Part shown: piece after piece, positions 12,654 through 20,136 of the stretch
Layout: the number at the start of each line of letters is the position of its first letter
Position numbering within the stretch: the stretch's first letter is position 1
Assembly: GCA_964562855.1 (NCBI GenBank)
Contig: CAZLVB010000004.1
Location: 1 to 55,775 of the forward strand
Direction of reading: 5' to 3'
DNA: 55,775 nt
From: 2-12-FULL-41-17 sp964562855
GTDB lineage: Bacteria; Patescibacteriota; Microgenomatia; Curtissbacterales; GWA2-41-24
The notes under the pieces: generated by a model
Seen by the model: the letters and a program-made list of their open reading frames with translations, nothing else
Database searches by the model: none
Told to the model about the DNA's origin: nothing
Position numbers and translations under genes: made by a program

Positions 12654-13835
12654 ATGGCTGAAAAATTCGAACGAACAAAACCACACGTTAATATCGGTAC
12701 TATTGGTCACGTTGATCACGGTAAAACAACCCTAACCAGTGCTATTACTCAGGTACTTTCCAAGAAGGGCCTGGCTCAGGCAAAATCCTTTGAACAAATC
12801 GACAACGCCCCCGAGGAAAAGCAGCGCGGCATAACTATCAATATTACTCACGTTGAATATGAAACAGAAAAGAGACACTACGCTCATATCGACGCGCCGG
12901 GCCACGCGGATTACATCAAAAATATGATTACCGGCGCCGCCCAAATGGACGGTGCTGTTTTAGTTGTCAGCGCTCCGGACGGGCCAATGCCCCAGACGAG
13001 AGAGCATGTCCTTTTAGCCAGGCAAGTTAACGTACCCGCAATTGTTGTATTTCTCAATAAGGTCGATATGGTTCAAGACCCGGAGCTTCTGGATCTTGTT
13101 GAACTCGAAGTTCGCGAACTTTTGGATAAATATCAGTTCGACGGGAAAAATGCCACAATTATTCGCGGATCAGCACTGAAGGCCTTAGAAGGCGACGCAG
13201 AATCGGTCAAGGCAATTGAAGATCTTATGGCAGCTGTTGATGAAAAAATCCCAACCCCAACAAGAGACCTGGACAAACCTTTCCTGATGCCGGTCGAAGA
13301 TGTCTTTTCCATCAAAGGCCGTGGTACCGTCGTCACGGGTAGAGTTGAACGTGGAGTTGTCAAAGTCAATGAAGAAATTGAAATCGTCGGCATCAAACCT
13401 ACCAAGAAAACAATAGTCACCGGAGTTGAGATGTTCAGAAAAGAACTTGACCAAGGCCAAGCCGGCGACAATATCGGTGTTCTTTTGCGGGGGATCGAAA
13501 AAAATGATGTAGAGAGAGGTCAGGTTTTGGCCAAGCCCGGCTCAACAACTCCGCATACGGAATTTGAAGCAGAAGTTTACATTTTAGCCAAGGAAGAGGG
13601 TGGTCGGCATACCCCGTTCTTTACCGGCTACAGGCCACAGTTTTACATAAGAACAACCGACGTAACCGGCGAAGCAACCCTGCCTGAGGGTACAGAAATG
13701 GTCATGCCCGGAGACAATATCAAAATGAAAGTCAAGCTTATTGAGCCGGTTGCCATGGAAGAAGGACTTAGATTTGCCATCCGTGAGGGTGGCCATACTG
13801 TAGGCGCCGGCGTAGTTTCCAAAATTATTGCCTAG
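12654..13835 (+). CDS. tuf: Elongation factor Tu
   Basis: 393 residues, full length. GTPase motifs GHVDHGKTT (residue 19 on), DAPGHADYI, NKVDM and SALK; domain II GRGTVVTGRVERG; domain III HTPFFTGYRPQFYIRTTDVTG. EF-Tu delivers aminoacyl-tRNA to the A site. It has its own likely promoter and ends at a good intrinsic terminator, so it is probably a separate transcription unit from fusA and from the S10 operon. Confidence 0.98.
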   Translation: MAEKFERTKPHVNIGTIGHVDHGKTTLTSAITQVLSKKGLAQAKSFEQIDNAPEEKQRGITINITHVEYETEKRHYAHIDAPGHADYIKNMITGAAQMDGAVLVVSAPDGPMPQTREHVLLARQVNVPAIVVFLNKVDMVQDPELLDLVELEVRELLDKYQFDGKNATIIRGSALKALEGDAESVKAIEDLMAAVDEKIPTPTRDLDKPFLMPVEDVFSIKGRGTVVTGRVERGVVKVNEEIEIVGIKPTKKTIVTGVEMFRKELDQGQAGDNIGVLLRGIEKNDVERGQVLAKPGSTTPHTEFEAEVYILAKEEGGRHTPFFTGYRPQFYIRTTDVTGEATLPEGTEMVMPGDNIKMKVKLIEPVAMEEGLRFAIREGGHTVGAGVVSKIIA

Positions 13836-13848
13836 GCGCAAAATTACC

Positions 13849-13883
13849 CCTCCTAAGCATTTTGCAATAGGAGGATTTTTTTT
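13849..13883 (+). terminator. Intrinsic terminator after tuf
   Basis: CCTCCTA (13849-13855) pairs with TAGGAGG (13868-13874), loop of 12 bases, followed by a run of T to 13883. A textbook rho-independent terminator separating tuf from the ribosomal protein operon. Confidence 0.93.
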
Positions 13884-13908
13884 AGTACAATTGGCAGATT
13901 AGATCGGG

Positions 13909-13996
13909 TTGACTTACGAACGGTCGAGAATTAATAAAATGACATTATTAATCTTGTATTTTGCGCCTAACCGCCTAAAATAAGAAACTTCTCGAC
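13909..13996 (+). promoter_or_regulatory. S10 operon promoter and structured leader
   Basis: TTGACT (13909-13914), 17-bp spacer, TAATAA (13932-13937). Predicted start near 13944 gives a leader of about 118 bases before rpsJ. The DNA also holds a long-range stem GTCGAGAA (13923-13930) with TTCTCGAC (13989-13996) and an inner ATTAATA/TATTAAT hairpin; part of these lie upstream of the predicted start, so the structure may belong to DNA-level control or to a start site further upstream. In other bacteria L4 or S10-operon proteins bind such leaders; here this is inference. Confidence 0.5.
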
Positions 13997-14061
13997 TTAA
14001 TCTCAACTCTGCTTTCAATTTGCAATTTGCATTTGTCGCTGCACCTTAAATTTAAACTTTA

Positions 14062-14370
14062 ATGTCAAAAGGAAGAATTCGAGTCAAAATTAAAGCATAC
14101 GATGCGCGTGTAATCGATGCCGCTTGTCGTGACATCATTAACACAGCCCTTTCGACCGGTGCCAAGATTTCCGGTCCGATACCACTGCCTACCAGAATCG
14201 AAAGGTTTACTGTGCTGACTAGTCCGCATACCGACAAAGATGCCCGCGAGCAATTTGAAATGAGGATTCACAAGCGCTTGATAGATATTATTGAACCAAC
14301 AAATAAGACAATTGATAGTTTGACTCATTTGGACTTACCTGCAGGTGTTGATATCGAGATAAAGATGTGA
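14062..14370 (+). CDS. rpsJ: 30S ribosomal protein S10
   Basis: 102 residues, normal length: RIRVKIKAYDARVIDAACRDI at the start, LPTRIERFTVLTSPHTDKDAREQFEMRIHKR in the middle, and LDLPAGVDIEIKM at the end. It binds the 3' major domain of 16S rRNA and also pairs with NusB in antitermination. First gene of the S10 operon. The last 22 codons have a second, silent-site-diverged copy 87 bases downstream (14458-14523), a sign of past recombination at this gene end. Confidence 0.98.
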   Translation: MSKGRIRVKIKAYDARVIDAACRDIINTALSTGAKISGPIPLPTRIERFTVLTSPHTDKDAREQFEMRIHKRLIDIIEPTNKTIDSLTHLDLPAGVDIEIKM

Positions 14371-14457
14371 TCGTGTCCTTAGGTCATGTCAATTGTCTTG
14401 CGAGAGTTGTATATACTATTAAAATCGAATGTTTTTAAATAGCCGTCTCACTCTCTA

Positions 14458-14523
14458 AAGACAATTGATAGTTTGACTCATTTGGACTTACCGGCAGGCG
14501 TGGATATCGAAATTAAAATGTAA
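14458..14523 (+). pseudogene. Duplicated 3' end of rpsJ
   Basis: These 66 bases encode the same last 21 residues of S10 plus stop. The first 33 bases are identical to 14305-14337; the remaining seven differences (including TGA versus TAA) are all silent third-position changes. No start codon or upstream reading frame exists. It looks like the original gene end left behind when a homologous rpsJ copy, or an 87-base insertion, recombined into the locus. Confidence 0.9.
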
Positions 14524-14639
14524 ACCATTAACAATTTTCGCGCAGAGCGAATAAATTGCAATTGTTAATCGGTAGGACACCTGAAACCCTCAAAAGCGAG
14601 AGGTTAATCTTAAGGTATCCTACCTTTTTAGTGCTTATT

Positions 14640-15449
14640 ATGATTAATACTTTGCTTGGAACAAAACTAAATATGTCTGGCAGATTTGACCGATTCGGAC
14701 GACGAATTCCGGTTACTATTATCGAGGCTGCGCCCAATATTGTCTTAGCCGTTGGCGATAATAAGGTACAAGTAGCCTCCGGTCAGAAAAAAAAGATTAA
14801 AAAAACAGAAAATGCCTACGTTAAAATTGCCGGGTTCGCTCCTAGGATTGTTAGAGAAATAAAGATCGATGAGCATGCGTTTACTTCCGAACAATCGAAA
14901 AAATTTTCAGCCGGAGATAAAGTTGATGTTTCGGTTTTTGAAGCAGGAGACCTTGTTAAAGTTACCGGGATAACGCGCGGTAAAGGTTTTGCTGGAGTCG
15001 TCAAAAGGTGGGGCTTTGCCGGAGGGCCTAAAACTCACGGGCAGTCAGACAGACATCGGGCACCAGGATCTATTGGCAAAGGAACCACACCCGGCAGAGT
15101 ATTTAAAGGTAAAAAAATGGCTGGTCACATGGGCGCTTCAAAAAAAACCATAAATAATTTAGAAGTTCTAGAGGTAGACAGCAAGAACAACCTGTTAATT
15201 ATCAAAGGTTCAGTCCCCGGCGCCAGAAGCACACTTTTGACAATCACCAAGACAGGCAAAGCAAAAGCCCTGCCTGCCGGCAGGCAGGGATACACGCCGC
15301 CTCCACCACAAAAAGAGTCAGATGATACTACCGAGAAAGAGGCAAAAGAGGGTACTCAGGCTCAAACAAAACATGAAACTAACGTTGAATCAACTGCCAC
15401 TTCAGAAAATGCAAAGTCGAAGGAGGAGAAGAAAAATGACCAAGACTAA
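14640..15449 (+). CDS. rplC: 50S ribosomal protein L3, with palindromic-repeat insertion and acidic tail
   Basis: 269 residues from the ATG at 14640 (MINTLLGTKLNMSGRFDRFGRRIPVTII), the standard L3 start; longer in-frame extensions upstream are not conserved. L3 shapes the peptidyl transferase centre and starts 50S assembly; the loop GGPKTHGQSDRHRAPGSIG is intact. After residue 209 the protein departs from the family: a palindromic repeat encodes LPAGRQG, followed by an acidic, low-complexity tail of about 50 residues. The gene end overlaps rplD by 14 bases. Confidence 0.96.
   Translation: MINTLLGTKLNMSGRFDRFGRRIPVTIIEAAPNIVLAVGDNKVQVASGQKKKIKKTENAYVKIAGFAPRIVREIKIDEHAFTSEQSKKFSAGDKVDVSVFEAGDLVKVTGITRGKGFAGVVKRWGFAGGPKTHGQSDRHRAPGSIGKGTTPGRVFKGKKMAGHMGASKKTINNLEVLEVDSKNNLLIIKGSVPGARSTLLTITKTGKAKALPAGRQGYTPPPPQKESDDTTEKEAKEGTQAQTKHETNVESTATSENAKSKEEKKNDQD
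15268..15289. repeat. Perfect GC-rich palindrome inside rplC
   Basis: A 22-base perfect palindrome with core CCTGCCTGCCGGCAGGCAGG, in frame as ALPAGRQG. The same element occurs at 37992-38007 between genes and, in expanded form, at 9151-9215. Such elements are frequent in CPR genomes. Confidence 0.92.
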
Positions 15450-16095
15450 GTCTACAAATAAAAAAACAATCAAAGCAGTGCCAAAAATCGCAGCCGAGGT
15501 ATTCGATATTGCTGGCAAAAAACAAGAAAAACTGGCCTTACCAAAAGAAATCTTTGGCCAAAAGCCCAACGAGAAACTCCTAGCTCAGGCTATCCGGGTA
15601 TATCTTGCAAATCTTTCTTCCCATAAAGCTTCAACTAAAACTCGCTCACAAGTTCGTGGTGGAGGCAGAAAACCTTGGCGTCAAAAAGGAACAGGGAGAG
15701 CCAGGGCCGGGTCAATAAGATCGCCTCTCTGGGTGGGCGGAGGAGTGGCTTTTGGACCAAAGCCTAAAAACATCAAACTGAATCTTTCTAAAAAAATGAA
15801 GAAACAGGCATTGGTGGTCGCTCTTTCAACAAAAAATGCGGATGGCCAAGTTAAAGTGATTGCTAACTTTGAAAAGCTTCCCCCAAAAACGAAACTCGCC
15901 CAGAGTTTTTTGGACAAAATTGCCGTCCATGGAAAAACTTTAATAATTCTAGAAGATAGACAACCTAACGTAAAACTTGCCACCAGAAATATACCTGACG
16001 TATCTGTCGATTTGGTTACAAACCTCAATGCCTATGAAGTGCTCGCCCATGACAACTTACTTTTTTCAAAGCAAGCAATACAGAAAATCAAATGA
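15436..16095 (+). CDS. rplD: 50S ribosomal protein L4
   Basis: 219 residues from the ATG at 15436, preceded by AGGAGGAGAAG; this start gives the normal L4 N-terminus, while upstream in-frame codons overlap the L3 tail. The extended loop RGGGRKPWRQKGTGRARAGSIRSPLW that lines the exit tunnel is conserved. In other bacteria L4 also represses the S10 operon. Overlaps rplC by 14 and rplW by four bases. Confidence 0.96.
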   Translation: MTKTKSTNKKTIKAVPKIAAEVFDIAGKKQEKLALPKEIFGQKPNEKLLAQAIRVYLANLSSHKASTKTRSQVRGGGRKPWRQKGTGRARAGSIRSPLWVGGGVAFGPKPKNIKLNLSKKMKKQALVVALSTKNADGQVKVIANFEKLPPKTKLAQSFLDKIAVHGKTLIILEDRQPNVKLATRNIPDVSVDLVTNLNAYEVLAHDNLLFSKQAIQKIK

Positions 16096-16463
16096 GAACG
16101 AATTTAATCGAAAAAGCCCAATTATCAGAAAAAGCCTACAAAGATATGGCTAATGGCGTCTACACATTCATCGTTGCCGACTTTGCCAAGAAAGAACAAG
16201 TAGCAAAAGCTGTCGAAAAACAGTTTGCAGTAAAGGTTAAGAAAGTTAATATTGCAAAAATTGCCCCAAAAACAAAAAGAATTGGCAGAGGGCGAAAGAC
16301 AACTTTAGTCGGCGGAGCAAAGAAAGCAATCGTCTATTTGGCAAAAGGCCACCAAATTGCCATGTTTGCCACTAAAAAAGACCAAAAAAGTAAAAAGGCA
16401 GGCGAGCAAAGCATCAAAGAAAAAGACGACCAGGTAACAAAAGCAGAGGGTAAGGAGGGATAA
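16092..16463 (+). CDS. rplW: 50S ribosomal protein L23
   Basis: 123 residues: the L23 fold (LIEKAQLSEKAYKDMANGVYTFIVADFAKKEQVAKAVEKQF, then VKKVNIAKI and KKAIVYLAKGHQI) followed by a lysine- and acid-rich C-terminal tail of about 30 residues absent from most homologues. L23 sits at the tunnel exit and is the docking site for trigger factor and SRP. Translationally coupled to rplD (ATGA) and adjacent to rplB with no gap. Confidence 0.95.
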   Translation: MRTNLIEKAQLSEKAYKDMANGVYTFIVADFAKKEQVAKAVEKQFAVKVKKVNIAKIAPKTKRIGRGRKTTLVGGAKKAIVYLAKGHQIAMFATKKDQKSKKAGEQSIKEKDDQVTKAEGKEG

Positions 16464-17282
16464 ATGGCAGTCAAGGTTTTCAAACCAATAACTCCAGGAC
16501 AACGATTTAAATCAATTATAGAAAACAAAGTAATCACTAAGATTCGACCGGAAAAAACCTTAATAGCCCCTCTCCCCAAAACCTCTGGAAGGTCGCAAGG
16601 AAGAGTAACAGTCCAAGGCAGAGGCGGAAGACATAAAAGAAATTTAAGGTTAATTGATTTTAAACGCGATAAAAGGGAAGTTCCAGCAATTGTAGCGGCT
16701 ATCGAATACGATCCAAATCGAAGTGCTCAAATCGCCCTCTTACATTACAGGGATGGTGAAAAAAGATATATTCTTGCACCAGGTGATATTAAAATCGGTG
16801 AAGAAATCGTTTCCTCTGACAAGGCGGAAATAAAACCTGGCAACGCTCTTCCTTTAAGTAAGATTCCAATTGGCACGACTGTTCATAATATCGAACTTAT
16901 TCCTGGCCGTGGCGCACAAATAGTAAGAAGTGCAGGCACAGGTGCGATTGTTTCTGCAAGAGAAGGAAAGTTTGTACACGTTAAATTACCTTCAAAAGAA
17001 GTCCGCAAAATTCACAGTCAGTCATACGCAACCATCGGCCAGATAGGGAACGCTGATTGGAAAAATATTACCTTCGGAAAAGCCGGTAAATCCCGTCACT
17101 ACGGAATAAAACCTCACGTGAGAGGGGTTGCCCAAGATCCGGGATCTCATCCCCACGGAGGGGGAGAAGGCAAATCGGGAACAGGAATGAACCCTAAAAC
17201 GCCAAGCGGCAAACGGGCTTTCGGAAAGACCAGAAAGAAAACCAAGCCGTCAAACAAGTTCATTTTGTCAAGGAGAAAGTAA
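16464..17282 (+). CDS. rplB: 50S ribosomal protein L2
   Basis: 272 residues, full length. Conserved blocks: GRGGRHKRNLRLIDF, AAIEYDPNRSAQIALLHYRDGEKRYILAP, and the peptidyl-transferase-near HPHGGGEGKSGTGMNPKTPSGKRAFGKTRK. Binds 23S rRNA and is needed for subunit joining. The final codons (LSRRK) lie in a 20-base direct repeat that is duplicated before rpsS. Confidence 0.98.
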   Translation: MAVKVFKPITPGQRFKSIIENKVITKIRPEKTLIAPLPKTSGRSQGRVTVQGRGGRHKRNLRLIDFKRDKREVPAIVAAIEYDPNRSAQIALLHYRDGEKRYILAPGDIKIGEEIVSSDKAEIKPGNALPLSKIPIGTTVHNIELIPGRGAQIVRSAGTGAIVSAREGKFVHVKLPSKEVRKIHSQSYATIGQIGNADWKNITFGKAGKSRHYGIKPHVRGVAQDPGSHPHGGGEGKSGTGMNPKTPSGKRAFGKTRKKTKPSNKFILSRRK

Positions 17283-17368
17283 TGACGATCAAAGACAAAA
17301 TATCAGAGGAGCGCACTGAGCAAAGTCGAAGTGCGACCTGCTGATTTATTGTCAAGGAGAAAGTAATG
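17265..17368 (+). repeat. Insertion between rplB and rpsS bounded by 20-bp direct repeats
   Basis: TTGTCAAGGAGAAAGTAATG occurs at 17265-17284 (end of rplB) and again at 17349-17368 (RBS and start of rpsS). The 64 bases between include an inverted repeat CGCACT (17312-17317) / AGTGCG (17330-17335) around GAGCAAAGTCGA. The layout is that of a small inserted palindromic element with duplicated flank, leaving both neighbouring genes intact. The first copy also carries an RBS and ATG that open only a short frame. Confidence 0.9.
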
Positions 17369-17650
17369 GCAAGATCAAGCAGAAAAGGTCCGTACATAGA
17401 TCAAAAATTACTTAAAAAGGTTGTTGTCCAAAAAGAATCAGGGAAAAAAGAGCCAATTAAAACCTGGTCTCGTGCAAGCCAGATTCCGCCGGAGTTTGTA
17501 GGGCACACATTCGCTGTCCACAACGGACGAATTTTTATCAATGTCTTCGTTTCTGAACCGATGGTTGGCCACAGACTTGGAGAATTTGCCCCGACGAGAA
17601 CCTTTAGGGGTCACGGGAAAATAACAGAGAAGTCAACTGCTAAGAAATAA
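17366..17650 (+). CDS. rpsS: 30S ribosomal protein S19
   Basis: 94 residues: SSRKGPYIDQKLLKKVVVQK, TWSRASQIPPEFVGHTFAVHNGR, and VGHRLGEFAPTRTFRGHGK are the family signatures. S19 sits in the 30S head near the A-site finger bridge. AAGGAG lies seven bases upstream, within the duplicated 20-mer. Confidence 0.98.
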   Translation: MARSSRKGPYIDQKLLKKVVVQKESGKKEPIKTWSRASQIPPEFVGHTFAVHNGRIFINVFVSEPMVGHRLGEFAPTRTFRGHGKITEKSTAKK

Positions 17651-17651
17651 G

Positions 17652-18068
17652 ATGAATCAAGTTACTGCATACGCAAAAAATATCCGAATATCGCCGCAGA
17701 AAGTTTCGCTCGTGACAAGAGAAATTAAAAAAATGAAACCTCACGAGGCGGTTAAAATTCTGGACTTCGTCCCAAATAAGTCCTCAAAAATTGTTAAGAA
17801 AGTATTACTTTCCGCAATGGCCAACGCCAAGAACAATTTTGGCGCTAAAGATGAATCTTTATTCATCGACAAGATAATAGTCTCGAAAGGACCAATGTTC
17901 AAAAGATATCGCGCGGTTGCCCGAGGCAGAGCGCATCCTATTTTGAAAAGGACTGCTCACATTAAAGTGGTTCTCGGAAGTGATGCCAAAGTAGAACAGA
18001 AAGAACAGAAAGCTACCGAAGTTACACAGGATATTAAAACGAAAACAAAGATTAAGGAGAGTAAATGA
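17652..18068 (+). CDS. rplV: 50S ribosomal protein L22
   Basis: 138 residues: a normal L22 core (KNIRISPQKVSLVTREIKKMKPHEAVKILDFVPNKSSKIVKKVLLSAMANAKNN, then KGPMFKRYRAVARGRAHPILKRTAHIKVVL) plus a charged 25-residue tail (KVEQKEQKATEVTQDIKTKTKIKESK) not found in most species. The tail-bearing L22, L23 and L3 together suggest lengthened C-termini are common in this organism. L22 lines the exit tunnel. Confidence 0.97.
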   Translation: MNQVTAYAKNIRISPQKVSLVTREIKKMKPHEAVKILDFVPNKSSKIVKKVLLSAMANAKNNFGAKDESLFIDKIIVSKGPMFKRYRAVARGRAHPILKRTAHIKVVLGSDAKVEQKEQKATEVTQDIKTKTKIKESK

Positions 18069-18146
18069 TATCACTATTGGAAATTGGAAAAGTCGCGTTC
18101 GCGTTCGCGAAGTGGAAATTGGAAATTCCCGACAAAGGAGGGCTTT
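18069..18146. repeat. Spacer with GGAAATTGGAAA repeats and CG-rich palindrome
   Basis: Two copies of GGAAATTGGAAA (about 18077 and 18115) flank CGCGTTCGCGTTCGCGAAG. A similar arrangement (TTGGAAATT flanking a GCGAAG/CTTCGC hairpin) recurs at 21232-21316, again between ribosomal genes. Ends in AAAGGAGG, the RBS of rpsC. Confidence 0.7.
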
Positions 18147-18785
18147 ATGGGCCAAAAAGTTAATCCAATTGGATTTAGGCTTGGGAGTGTTTATACTTGG
18201 AGCTCCAGATGGTTTGCTACCGGTAAAGCCTATTCCCAGTATCTTTTAGAAGATCGCCAGCTGCGGCAATTTTTAATGGCCAGACTTAAAAGTGCCGGCA
18301 TAGCAAAAGTCGAAATTGAAAGGTCGTTTGACAAAAGAACAATTATCTTGCATGTTTCGCGTCCCGGAATTGCCATCGGTCGCGGCGGAACGGGAATCGA
18401 GCAGTTAAAAGAGGAATTAATTAAGAAGTTGAAAATCAAAGATCCCAAAAAAATAGAAATCAAATTTGAAGAAATTAAAAATCCCGATCTTGACGCTTAT
18501 CTTATTTGCGCAAATGTTGCGGAGCAATTAGAAAGAAGATTCCCTTTTAGAAGGATTATGAATCAAACCCTAGAAAGGATAAAAAGATCAGGCGCAAAGG
18601 GTGCTAGGATAACCGTTTCGGGCCGGCTGGGCGGTTCCGAGATCGCCAGAACCGAAACCTTAAGGTTTGGAGCAATCCCTCTCCACACAATCCGGGCAAA
18701 TATCGATTTTGCAAAAAAAGACGCGAAAGTGCCCAAATCCGGAGTGGTTGGAGTTAAGACCTGGATTTTTAAGGGTGAAACATAA
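18147..18785 (+). CDS. rpsC: 30S ribosomal protein S3
   Basis: 212 residues from the ATG at 18147 (MGQKVNPIGFRLGSVYTW), the universal S3 start, preceded by AAAGGAGG; an upstream in-frame ATG at 18084 would add 21 repeat-derived residues and is rejected. KH domain with GxxG-type loop RGGTGIEQLKEEL at about residue 83; C-terminal domain IKRSGAKGARITVSGRLGGSEIARTE. Part of the mRNA entry helicase. Confidence 0.97.
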   Translation: MGQKVNPIGFRLGSVYTWSSRWFATGKAYSQYLLEDRQLRQFLMARLKSAGIAKVEIERSFDKRTIILHVSRPGIAIGRGGTGIEQLKEELIKKLKIKDPKKIEIKFEEIKNPDLDAYLICANVAEQLERRFPFRRIMNQTLERIKRSGAKGARITVSGRLGGSEIARTETLRFGAIPLHTIRANIDFAKKDAKVPKSGVVGVKTWIFKGET

Positions 18786-18896
18786 TTATGGAAAGATTAG
18801 TTATGAGGAGTTTAGCTAAAAGTTATAAGAAGGGTGAGACAGTAGTTCTCAAAACTCATCACTCACCACTAAACTACTGCGACTGAAAGGAGCACC
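18786..18896. repeat. Spacer with low-complexity CACTACTAAACTAC-type repeat
   Basis: Contains ACTCATCACTCACCACTAAA followed by CTACTGCG, a low-complexity string similar to one inside miaA (43748-43776). No gene seen; ends with AAAGGAG before rplP. An imperfect inverted repeat pairs GTAGT near 18842 with ACTAC near 18876. Confidence 0.55.
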
Positions 18897-19301
18897 ATGC
18901 TAGCACCAAAGAGAGCAAAATACCGAAAACAATTTAGAAACAGGATAAAAGGTCTATCAAGGTCCAGAACTTCTCTTGCATTTGGGTCATGGGGATTAAA
19001 AAGCCTAGAAGCAGGCTGGATTACTGCCAGACAAATTGAAGCAGCAAGAAGAGCTATGACCCACTACACCAAGAGAGGAGGCAGGATTTGGATTAGACTT
19101 TTTCCTGATAAGCCTGTCACCAAAAAGCCGGCAGAAACAAGAATGGGTTCCGGCAAAGGTGATGTCAGCCATTACGTCGCAATCGTAAAACCTGGGACAA
19201 TAATTTTCGAAATGGGAGCGGTTACGGACGATGTCGCAAATGAGTCCATGAGACTGGCATCACATAAATTACCGGTTAAAACAGTAATTATCACAAAATG
19301 A
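18897..19301 (+). CDS. rplP: 50S ribosomal protein L16
   Basis: 134 residues: LAPKRAKYRKQFRNRIKGLSR, LKSLEAGWITARQIEAARRAMTHYTKRGGRIWIRLFPDKPVTKKPAETRMGSGKG. Contacts tRNA in the A and P sites near the peptidyl transferase centre. Starts after AAAGGAG; overlaps rpmC by four bases (ATGA). Confidence 0.98.
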   Translation: MLAPKRAKYRKQFRNRIKGLSRSRTSLAFGSWGLKSLEAGWITARQIEAARRAMTHYTKRGGRIWIRLFPDKPVTKKPAETRMGSGKGDVSHYVAIVKPGTIIFEMGAVTDDVANESMRLASHKLPVKTVIITK

Positions 19302-19549
19302 AAAAAAGAGAAATCGCCGAGCTTAAAAGTAAAAAAATTGAAGAGTTAAATGCGAAAATGGATCAGTTAAAAAACGAGATAGTAACAAACCTACTCGAAT
19401 TAAAAATGGGCAAACTTAAAAATGTACATTTAATAAATAAAAAAAAGAAAGACGTTGCCAGACTTAAAACAATAATTAAATTTCATTATTTGGAAATAAA
19501 CAAGACTGGTAAGTTGTTAGAAAAGGAGAAAGAAAATGGCACAGATTAA
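19298..19549 (+). CDS. rpmC: 50S ribosomal protein L29
   Basis: 83 residues, a bit longer than the usual 60-70 because of a charged C-terminal extension. Two-helix hairpin seen: EIAELKSKKIEELNAKMDQLKNEIVTNLLELKMGKLKNVHLINKKKKDVARLKTII. Sits beside L23 at the tunnel exit. Overlaps rpsQ by 14 bases. Confidence 0.93.
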   Translation: MKKREIAELKSKKIEELNAKMDQLKNEIVTNLLELKMGKLKNVHLINKKKKDVARLKTIIKFHYLEINKTGKLLEKEKENGTD

Positions 19550-19766
19550 AACGGGTATTGTTGTTAAAAACAAGATGGAAAAAGCCGTCGTGGTAAAGGT
19601 GTCGGCAAAAGTAAAACACCCCTTTTATAAGAAACTGGTTACCCGTACCAAAAAATTTAAGGCTCATACAGACCAAAAGTTAAAAGTCGGGCAAAAGGTA
19701 AAAATTATAAACACCAGGCCATTTTCAAGCCAGGTACATTTTAAAATCTTGGAGGTGCAAGACTAA
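19536..19766 (+). CDS. rpsQ: 30S ribosomal protein S17
   Basis: 76 residues: KTGIVVKNKMEKAVVVKVSAKVKHPFYKKLVTRTKKFKAHTD, then VGQKVKIINTRPFSSQVHFKILEV. A primary 16S rRNA binder. Its start lies within rpmC after AAAAGGAGAAAGAAA; overlaps rplN by one base. Confidence 0.97.
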   Translation: MAQIKTGIVVKNKMEKAVVVKVSAKVKHPFYKKLVTRTKKFKAHTDQKLKVGQKVKIINTRPFSSQVHFKILEVQD

Positions 19767-20134
19767 TGCTTGCCAGAAGATCTAAATTAAACGTTGCCGA
19801 TAACAGTGGTGCAAAAAACCTGATAATCATTGGGATAGGTAAAGGAACCGGTAGAAGATTCGTCAAATTGGCAGATGTTGTTACCTGTACCGTTAGAAGA
19901 GCGATTCCTCAAGCTGCAGTAAAAGATCACGAGATAGTCAAAGCAGTAATTGTTAGATCAAAAAAAGAAACAAGGCGCAATGACGGTTCCTATATTCGAT
20001 TTTCTGACAATGCCGCAGTTGTTATTGATGATGCAAACGCGCCGCGGGGAACAAGAATCTTTGGACCAGTTGCAGCTGAAATCAAGCAAAAGGGATTTAC
20101 CAAGATAGCATCGCTAGCAAAGGAGGTCGTCTGA
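19766..20134 (+). CDS. rplN: 50S ribosomal protein L14
   Basis: 122 residues, exact family length: MLARRSKLNVADNSGAKNLIIIGI, GDVV-like ADVVTCTVRRAIPQAAVKDHEIVKAVIVRSKKE, IRFSDNAAVVIDDANAPRGTRIFGPVA. Forms an intersubunit bridge and binds RsfS. Preceded by TTGGAGGTGC. Confidence 0.98.
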   Translation: MLARRSKLNVADNSGAKNLIIIGIGKGTGRRFVKLADVVTCTVRRAIPQAAVKDHEIVKAVIVRSKKETRRNDGSYIRFSDNAAVVIDDANAPRGTRIFGPVAAEIKQKGFTKIASLAKEVV

Positions 20135-20136
20135 AA

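Noticed and set aside
10401..13841. Several long open frames antisense to fusA and tuf
   Set aside because: They mirror strongly conserved genes and show no independent family features; typical shadow frames.
13836..14061. Alternative genetic code (UGA as glycine)
   Set aside because: Many genes end in TGA exactly at operon overlaps (ATGA, GTGA), and TGA does not occur within conserved domains, so code 11 holds.
14556..14639. N-terminal extension of L3
   Set aside because: MINTLLGTKLNMSGRF at 14640 is the standard start and the upstream part overlaps the rpsJ 3' duplication spacer.
18084..18146. N-terminal extension of S3 from an upstream ATG
   Set aside because: The added residues (KSRSRSRSGNW...) come from the GGAAATTGG/CGCG repeat spacer, and MGQKVNPIGFRLG at 18147 with AAAGGAGG is the universal S3 start.
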